Assembly (NCBI GenBank): GCA_036567085.1
Contig: DATCVG010000107.1
Location: 1 to 10,407, forward strand
Direction of reading: 5' to 3'
Origin: Methylopumilus sp036567085
GTDB lineage: Bacteria > Pseudomonadota > Gammaproteobacteria > Burkholderiales > Methylophilaceae
DNA length: 10,407 nt
In this document: piece by piece, positions 6,092-10,407 of the stretch
Layout of the letters: each line of letters starts with the position of its first letter
Numbering within the stretch: the stretch's first letter is position 1
Program-made: the position numbers and the translations under genes
The notes under the pieces: model-generated
What the model was told of the DNA's origin: nothing
The model's database searches: none
The model's input: the letters and a program-made list of their open reading frames with translations, nothing else

Positions 6092-7087
6092 TTGATTCCG
6101 CACGAAGAAGTCCTCTCTAAAATACATTACTCAAAAAGCCCAGCTTCATTATTGCTTCTTCCTTTATCAGCAATATTTTTTTTAATATCTTATGCTAGAA
6201 AATATCTTTACCAATTTAATTTTCTAAAATCTTATAAATTAAAAGTCCCTGTAGTTATTGTAGGAAACATTACCTTGGGTGGGACAGGCAAAACCCCTTT
6301 AGTTATTCATCTTGCAAATGAATTGAAAAAAAATGGATATCATCCCGGTATAGTAAGCAGAGGATATGGCTCCAAAGTAATAAGTGCTGTTGAAGTTAAT
6401 CCAAAAAGTAATACAGATGAAGTAGGGGACGAGCCTATTTTGATTAAAAAGCGGACCCGTTTGCCAGTTTTTGTTTCAAAAGACAGAGTGATCGCTGCAA
6501 AAGCACTTATAAAAAAGTATAAAAAAATAGATGTCATTTTATCTGATGATGGCATTCAGCATTATCGTTTAATGCGCGATATAGAAGTAATAGTAATTGA
6601 TGGTACTAGAAAATTTGGAAATGGATATCTATTGCCAGCAGGACCGCTAAGAGAGTCTATATCTAAATTAAATGATGTAGATATCATTGTATGTAATCAC
6701 AAAAAAGTGGTAGATGACAGTTACCTGATGAAATATAAAAGAGAGGTTTTAATAAATCTAAAGACTAATCAAGAGATTTCATTAAATAAGATTCGCTTAA
6801 AGAATATTCATGCCATAGCTGGTATAGGGAATCCAGATCTATTTTTTAATGATCTTAAATCGCTTGGTTTAGTGTTTGATAGTTCCGCCTATAAAGATCA
6901 TTATCGATTTGCAAAAAAAGATTTTAAAACTATGAATGATAAGAATATTATAATGACTGAGAAAGATGCTGTGAAATGCGAGAAGTTTGCTCAAGATAAT
7001 TTTTGGTATTTGCCAGTTTCTGCCGAAATAAATTCGAAGTTTATCGACGTTATTTTAAAAAAGTTGAAGCATATAAGCCATGGATAA
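6092..7087 (+). CDS. lpxK: Tetraacyldisaccharide 4'-kinase (lipid A 4'-kinase)
   Basis: This enzyme phosphorylates the 4' position of the lipid A disaccharide precursor to give lipid IVA, at the cytoplasmic face of the inner membrane. The 331 residues match family length (about 325-345). An amino-terminal hydrophobic anchor, SPASLLLLPLSAIFFLIS (about 16-33), corresponds to the SPLWRLLLPLS region of E. coli. It is followed by the P-loop region VGNITLGGTGKTP (57-69, with K67/T68), VSRGYG, GDEPILIKKRT, the catalytic-region motif DDGIQHYRLMRDIE (from D152), NGYLLPAGPLRES and a late MTEKDAVKC. The start is unusual: translation must begin at a TTG (6092-6094), because the next in-frame ATG lies deep inside the protein, past the P-loop. 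A weak AAGGG (6074-6078) lies 13 nt upstream inside msbA, so coupling to msbA termination is likely. The 3' end overlaps the next gene by 8 nt. Confidence 0.95.
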   Translation: MIPHEEVLSKIHYSKSPASLLLLPLSAIFFLISYARKYLYQFNFLKSYKLKVPVVIVGNITLGGTGKTPLVIHLANELKKNGYHPGIVSRGYGSKVISAVEVNPKSNTDEVGDEPILIKKRTRLPVFVSKDRVIAAKALIKKYKKIDVILSDDGIQHYRLMRDIEVIVIDGTRKFGNGYLLPAGPLRESISKLNDVDIIVCNHKKVVDDSYLMKYKREVLINLKTNQEISLNKIRLKNIHAIAGIGNPDLFFNDLKSLGLVFDSSAYKDHYRFAKKDFKTMNDKNIIMTEKDAVKCEKFAQDNFWYLPVSAEINSKFIDVILKKLKHISHG

Positions 7088-7262
7088 AAATCTACTAAAA
7101 ATCTTAGTTTGCCCAGTAACCAAGGGACCATTAATTTATAAAAAAGATCAGAATGAGCTCATATCAAAATCTGCCAAGCTTGCTTACCCTATTAGAGATG
7201 GTATTCCTATTTTATTAGAGAGTGAAGCGAGGATGCTTAAAGATAATGAAGATTATTCATGA
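7080..7262 (+). CDS. Trm112/YcaR-family (UPF0434) small protein
   Basis: This 60-residue protein resembles E. coli YcaR: MDKNLLKILVCPVTKGPL at the start, LAYPIRDGIPILLESEAR in the middle and a short acidic tail. The family fold is a small zinc-ribbon-like domain. In eukaryotes and archaea Trm112 is an activating partner of several methyltransferases; the role of the bacterial lpxK-kdsB-linked form is not established. Here only one cysteine (C11) remains. The CPxC pair of E. coli YcaR is CPVT and the later Cys position is Ser (ELIS), so zinc binding by the usual site looks unlikely. The gene overlaps lpxK by 8 nt and kdsB by 4 nt (ATGA), which indicates tight translational coupling and a shared context with LPS sugar/lipid enzymes. 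It has no Shine-Dalgarno of its own. Confidence 0.9.
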   Translation: MDKNLLKILVCPVTKGPLIYKKDQNELISKSAKLAYPIRDGIPILLESEARMLKDNEDYS

Positions 7263-8011
7263 CTTTTAAAATTGTTATTCCAGCAAGATATCAAAGTAGT
7301 CGTTTAGAGGGAAAACCTCTTTTGGATATCGGTGGCATCCCAATGGTCATTCATGTTGTGCAGCAATCATTAAAAAGCAAGTCTAATGAGGTCGTAGTTG
7401 CAACTGACGACCAAAAGATTTTTGATGTTGTTGAAAATTTTGGTTACAAAGCAATCATGACTAATGTCAATCATAAATCTGGTACTGACCGTGTAGTAGA
7501 GGTCGTGAATTTAATGGATTGGTCAGATGATGAGATTATTGTGAATGTGCAAGGCGATGAACCTCTCATCAATCCTTTATTAATTAATCAGGTTGCTGAA
7601 TATTTGGAAAATAAAAAAGACATTTTTGTCTCTACGGCGTGCCATTCCATCTCAGATTACAATGATTTTATTGATCCAAATAACGTCAAAGTCGTACTAG
7701 ATAAAAATTTTCAAGCATTATATTTTAGTAGAGCACCCATTCCTTTTCCGAGAGATGAATTTGCTCAAAAGATCATAGGAAAGCAAGGTTTCTATAAACA
7801 TATTGGTATTTATGCTTACCGAGTCAAGTTTTTAAAAGGCTATAAGGGTATAGGGCAGACTGAATTAGAAGGTATTGAAAAGTTAGAACAACTTAGAATT
7901 CTCTATGCAGGGTACAAAATTGGTGTTGTGGCATCAATTGACATTCCAATGATAGGTGTTGATACACTTGAGGACTTAGAAAAAGTAAGAAAGTTACTTC
8001 TAATTAAATAG
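7259..8011 (+). CDS. kdsB: 3-deoxy-manno-octulosonate cytidylyltransferase (CMP-KDO synthetase)
   Basis: This enzyme couples KDO to CTP to give CMP-KDO, the activated sugar that WaaA transfers to lipid IVA in the cytoplasm. The 250 residues match family length (about 248-255). Visible motifs are the nucleotide-binding amino end IVIPARYQSSRLEGKPL (5-21), VVVATDDQKI, GTDRVVEV, the metal-binding VNVQGDEPLI (95-104, with D100), YFSRAPIPFPRD, the KHIGIYAYR stretch and the late metal-binding IPMIGVDTLEDLEKV. The start overlaps the previous gene as ATGA, with no independent Shine-Dalgarno. It is the last gene of the plus-strand envelope cluster. Its last 8 nt overlap the end of convergent glnB, so there is no room for a conventional intergenic terminator. 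Confidence 0.97.
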   Translation: MTFKIVIPARYQSSRLEGKPLLDIGGIPMVIHVVQQSLKSKSNEVVVATDDQKIFDVVENFGYKAIMTNVNHKSGTDRVVEVVNLMDWSDDEIIVNVQGDEPLINPLLINQVAEYLENKKDIFVSTACHSISDYNDFIDPNNVKVVLDKNFQALYFSRAPIPFPRDEFAQKIIGKQGFYKHIGIYAYRVKFLKGYKGIGQTELEGIEKLEQLRILYAGYKIGVVASIDIPMIGVDTLEDLEKVRKLLLIK

Positions 8012-8342
8012 CAGATTCACCTGTTTCGCCCGTTCTAATTCGTACCACTTCCTCGATATTACTGACAAAAATTTTACCATCACCAATTTTGCCTGTATGT
8101 GCGGCAGTTGATATTGCTTCAATCACTTTTTTAACCATTTTGTCTGAAACGATAATATCTAATTTGATTTTAGGCAAAAAATCAATTACATATTCTGCCC
8201 CCCTATAAAGTTCAGTATGTCCTTTTTGTCTTCCAAAGCCTTTAACTTCAGTAGCCGTGATTCCATTAATACCAATTTCAGAAAGGGCTTCTCTCACTTC
8301 ATCTAATTTAAATGGCTTAATTACTGCTTCAATTTTTTTCAT
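8004..8342 (-). CDS. glnB: Nitrogen regulatory protein P-II
   Basis: This trimeric signal protein integrates 2-oxoglutarate, ATP/ADP and glutamine (through uridylylation) and controls nitrogen metabolism in the cytoplasm. Its 112 residues are exactly the family length. Diagnostic features are KGFGRQKGHTELYRGAEY (34-51) with the uridylylated Y51 at the tip of the T-loop, the nucleotide-binding TGKIGDGKIFV motif, and the carboxyl end RIRTGETGESAI. A strong Shine-Dalgarno (GAGGG on the minus strand, at 8354-8350) lies 7 nt before the ATG. It is 22 nt downstream of nadE and likely in the same operon. No amtB is beside it, which favours GlnB over GlnK, though the two are hard to separate by sequence alone. 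The 3' end overlaps kdsB by 8 nt. Confidence 0.95.
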   Translation of the reverse strand: MKKIEAVIKPFKLDEVREALSEIGINGITATEVKGFGRQKGHTELYRGAEYVIDFLPKIKLDIIVSDKMVKKVIEAISTAAHTGKIGDGKIFVSNIEEVVRIRTGETGESAI

Positions 8343-8364
8343 CTATTTTCCCTCTTTGTATGCA

Positions 8365-9960
8365 TTAATGTTTAAAGGTAATGGGGTATCTTCTATCTTT
8401 GCCAAAAGCCCTTTGGGTAATTTTTGGACCTATTGGGCTTTGAGCTCTTTTGAATTCGTTATCATTAATTAACTTTACAACGTGATTTACATTTTTACTA
8501 GAAAAACCTTTTTTTATAATAGAGCCTATAGACAAATCTTTTTCAATATAAAGCTCAATTATCTTATCAAGAATTTCATATTTAGGCAGACTATTCTGAT
8601 CTAACTGATTAAGCCTAAGTTCAGCTGTTGGCGGCCTCTTAATTATTTCATTTGGAATGATAGTTGATATTGAATTTCTATAATTTGCTAATTTATAAAC
8701 CCACGTTTTTGGCACATCTTTAAGAAGGGCAAAACCTCCCACCATATCGCCATATAGGGTTGAATAACCAACAGCAGTTTCACTTTTGTTACTTGTTGAT
8801 ATTACAATTCCATTAAATTTATTAGATAGCGCCATTAATAAAACGGCTCTTATCCGAGCCTGTAAATTTTCTTCGGTAGTATCAAAAGGTTTATTTTTAA
8901 ATTCACTTGACAATGTTTTTCTGAAAAGTTTAAAAATAGATTGAATATCTATTTCCTTGTAATTCACCCCAGTATTTTGAATCATTCTTCGAGACTCTGT
9001 AATACTTAATTTTGCAGTAAATTCTGAGGGCATCATAACAGCAGTAATATTTTTCTTATCAAATGTGTCACTTGCCAAAGCTAAAACTAGAGCAGAATCA
9101 ATACCACCGGATAAGCCTATAAATATCTTTTTAAAATTATTTTTAACTACATAATCTTTGAGTGCTAATTTAAGCGCTTCATATAGATGTGCCTCCTTAT
9201 GATAAGAGATTTTATGTCTATTAAATTTAATAATTGTTTTTGAAAAAAAATCAATAATTGCTGTTTCTTCCTTAAAGAAGGATGATTGATGTAAAAGTTT
9301 TGCTTCTTTATTGATAACAAAAGAGCCACCATCAAATATCAGCTCATCTTGGCCTCCAATTGCGTTGAGATAGATCACAGTGGATTTAGTTTCTCTCGCT
9401 AATTTAGAGATAACTTTTATTCGGGCATTAGATTTTTCTATTTCATAAGGAGAAGCATTAATTACAATAATGCCATCAACTGATTTTTTTTTGAGTAATT
9501 TGCTGGGTAAAAAACTCCAGGCATCTTCACATATTAGAAGACCAATTTTTGAAGTTTTATGTGTAAAAATAAATTCTTTTTTACCTGATTTAAAATATCT
9601 ATTTTCGTCAAATACACCATAATTTGGCAGTGTTTGTTTGGAATAGGTACCTTGAATTTTTCCATTAAAAAGTAAAGAGGCTGAATTATATATTTTGCTA
9701 TCTTTTTTTAATGGGTGCCCTACGATAACCTTTATGAAAGGCAATGCTTTAGCAATTTTTTTTAATGCTTTTGTGCATGCATCAAGAAAATCTTCTCTTA
9801 AAACCAGATCTTCAGGCGGGTAGCCGCATATAGAAAGCTCAGGAGTAATAAATAGTTCAGCTCCTTTATTAAAAGCTTCTTTGGCGCGCTTAATAATAAG
9901 GTTACTATTTTTTTCTATATCACCAACAAATGAATTTATTTGCGCTAGCGCTATTTTCAT
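8365..9960 (-). CDS. nadE: Glutamine-dependent NAD+ synthetase
   Basis: This enzyme carries out the last step of NAD+ synthesis: ATP-dependent amidation of deamido-NAD+, using ammonia released from glutamine. The 531 residues form two domains. The amino-terminal nitrilase-type glutaminase has the triad E41 (FITPEL), K108 (YSKQTLPNYGVFDENRYF) and C144 (GLLICEDAW). The carboxyl-terminal synthetase begins near 260 with the PP-loop SGGIDS (284-289) and contains STSNKSETAVGYSTLYGDMVGG and PPTAELRLNQLDQNSLP. All key residues seem present, so it should be active with glutamine. The ATG at 9960 begins MKIALAQINSFVGD, the standard family start. It lies 5 nt after the stop of an ankyrin gene whose end provides only GGTGG as a ribosome site, so coupling is likely. 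glnB follows 22 nt downstream. Confidence 0.96.
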   Translation of the reverse strand: MKIALAQINSFVGDIEKNSNLIIKRAKEAFNKGAELFITPELSICGYPPEDLVLREDFLDACTKALKKIAKALPFIKVIVGHPLKKDSKIYNSASLLFNGKIQGTYSKQTLPNYGVFDENRYFKSGKKEFIFTHKTSKIGLLICEDAWSFLPSKLLKKKSVDGIIVINASPYEIEKSNARIKVISKLARETKSTVIYLNAIGGQDELIFDGGSFVINKEAKLLHQSSFFKEETAIIDFFSKTIIKFNRHKISYHKEAHLYEALKLALKDYVVKNNFKKIFIGLSGGIDSALVLALASDTFDKKNITAVMMPSEFTAKLSITESRRMIQNTGVNYKEIDIQSIFKLFRKTLSSEFKNKPFDTTEENLQARIRAVLLMALSNKFNGIVISTSNKSETAVGYSTLYGDMVGGFALLKDVPKTWVYKLANYRNSISTIIPNEIIKRPPTAELRLNQLDQNSLPKYEILDKIIELYIEKDLSIGSIIKKGFSSKNVNHVVKLINDNEFKRAQSPIGPKITQRAFGKDRRYPITFKH

Positions 9961-9965
9961 GATTT

Positions 9966-10407
9966 TTAGTAACCACCACCTGCATTTTTAATTAGATCAA
10001 CAATTTCAGTGTTTTTAGCTTTAAGCGCATATACAAGAGCCGTTAATCCATAACGATCCTTTGCTTTTAAATTTACTTTTGCGTCAATGAAAAGCTGAAT
10101 CATTTCTTTAGATTTATTTGCTACAGCGTAATGAAGAATAGGTGTGCCATCAGAATCTTTACGATCAATATTAGCGCCGTTTTCTATGAGGATCTTGGCG
10201 ACAGGTAAGCGATTCTTTTTAGTAGCCCATGTCAGTGCTCTCCAACTAAATTGGTCTTCATAATCAACTTTTACGCCACGTTTTATAAAGAGAGCTACTG
10301 CATCTGTATTGCCTTCTCTGGCAGCATACATTAGAGGGCTACATTTATATTTGTCTGTAATATTTGGATCGGCACCATGATCTAGTAATGTTTGAACTGT
10401 TTTAATG
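9966..10407 (-). CDS. Ankyrin-repeat protein, 5'-partial (runs off the right edge)
   Basis: The reading frame stays open from its stop at 9966 to the window end, giving 146 visible residues. An internal ATG at 10331 is not the true start: the 25 codons upstream continue the repeat pattern (VQTLLDHGADPNITDKYKCS). Four successive 33-residue ankyrin repeats are visible after a partial one, opening at DKYKCSPLMYAAREG, DQFSWRALTWATKK, DSDGTPILHYAVAN and DRYGLTALVYALKA, followed by a short GGGY tail. Ankyrin repeats are protein-binding modules, so the partner and function cannot be told from sequence. A signal peptide, if any, lies outside the window. The gene ends 5 nt before nadE on the same strand and probably shares a transcript with nadE and glnB. 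Confidence 0.9.
   Translation of the reverse strand, partial: IKTVQTLLDHGADPNITDKYKCSPLMYAAREGNTDAVALFIKRGVKVDYEDQFSWRALTWATKKNRLPVAKILIENGANIDRKDSDGTPILHYAVANKSKEMIQLFIDAKVNLKAKDRYGLTALVYALKAKNTEIVDLIKNAGGGY

Noticed and set aside
6340..6555. 71-residue open frame on the minus strand inside lpxK
   Set aside because: Antisense to conserved LpxK motifs, with no ribosome site and no family resemblance.
8257..8472. 71-residue open frame on the plus strand across the glnB start and nadE end
   Set aside because: Antisense shadow of two clear genes; no independent coding signal.
9966..10331. Complete 121-residue ankyrin protein starting at the ATG at 10331
   Set aside because: The frame stays open upstream to the window edge and the upstream codons encode more ankyrin repeat (LLDHGADPNITD), so this ATG is internal.

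Overview
The window is AT-rich (GC about one third, judged by eye) and very densely coded. The longest stretch without a gene is about 100 bases, and several genes overlap. Gene content is Gram-negative (lipoprotein release, lipid A flipping, KDO activation). The PII protein ends in the ...RIRTGETGESAI tail typical of betaproteobacteria, and the DHBP synthase reads like the betaproteobacterial RibB/RibBA type. Together with the low GC and tight packing this suggests a streamlined betaproteobacterium, most plausibly an aquatic Methylophilales lineage (OM43 / Methylopumilus-like). That placement is inference from protein character, not a search result.

Layout: (1) Minus strand, bases 1-1177: riboflavin genes, with ribE (riboflavin synthase) followed 7 nt later by ribB or ribBA, which runs off the left edge. 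(2) Plus strand, bases 1200-8011: an envelope-building cluster of lolC(LolF)-lolD, exbB-exbD, msbA, lpxK, a Trm112-like small protein and kdsB. Genes overlap or lie within about 30 nt of each other, except for a ~100-nt gap before exbB that carries an imperfect 35-bp-period tandem repeat. (3) Minus strand, bases 10407-8004: an ankyrin-repeat protein (5' end outside the window), nadE (glutamine-dependent NAD synthetase) and glnB (PII), reading toward kdsB. The kdsB and glnB 3' ends overlap by 8 nt.

How the genes fit together: lpxK (lipid A 4'-kinase) and kdsB (CMP-KDO synthesis) supply lipid A-KDO, MsbA flips the core lipid A across the inner membrane, and LolCD extracts lipoproteins for the outer membrane. 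ExbBD is a proton-driven motor that would energise a TonB-type or other envelope process; no tonB is present here. On the other side, PII senses nitrogen/carbon state beside NadE, a glutamine-using enzyme reported elsewhere to be PII-controlled.

No CRISPR array, insertion sequence, phage gene, tRNA or rRNA was seen, and I do not see a clearly novel multi-gene system. The least explained signals are a perfect 10-bp inverted repeat centred on the ribE/lolC divergent start region, the tandem repeat before exbB, the cysteine-poor Trm112-like protein, and the ankyrin-nadE-glnB linkage.
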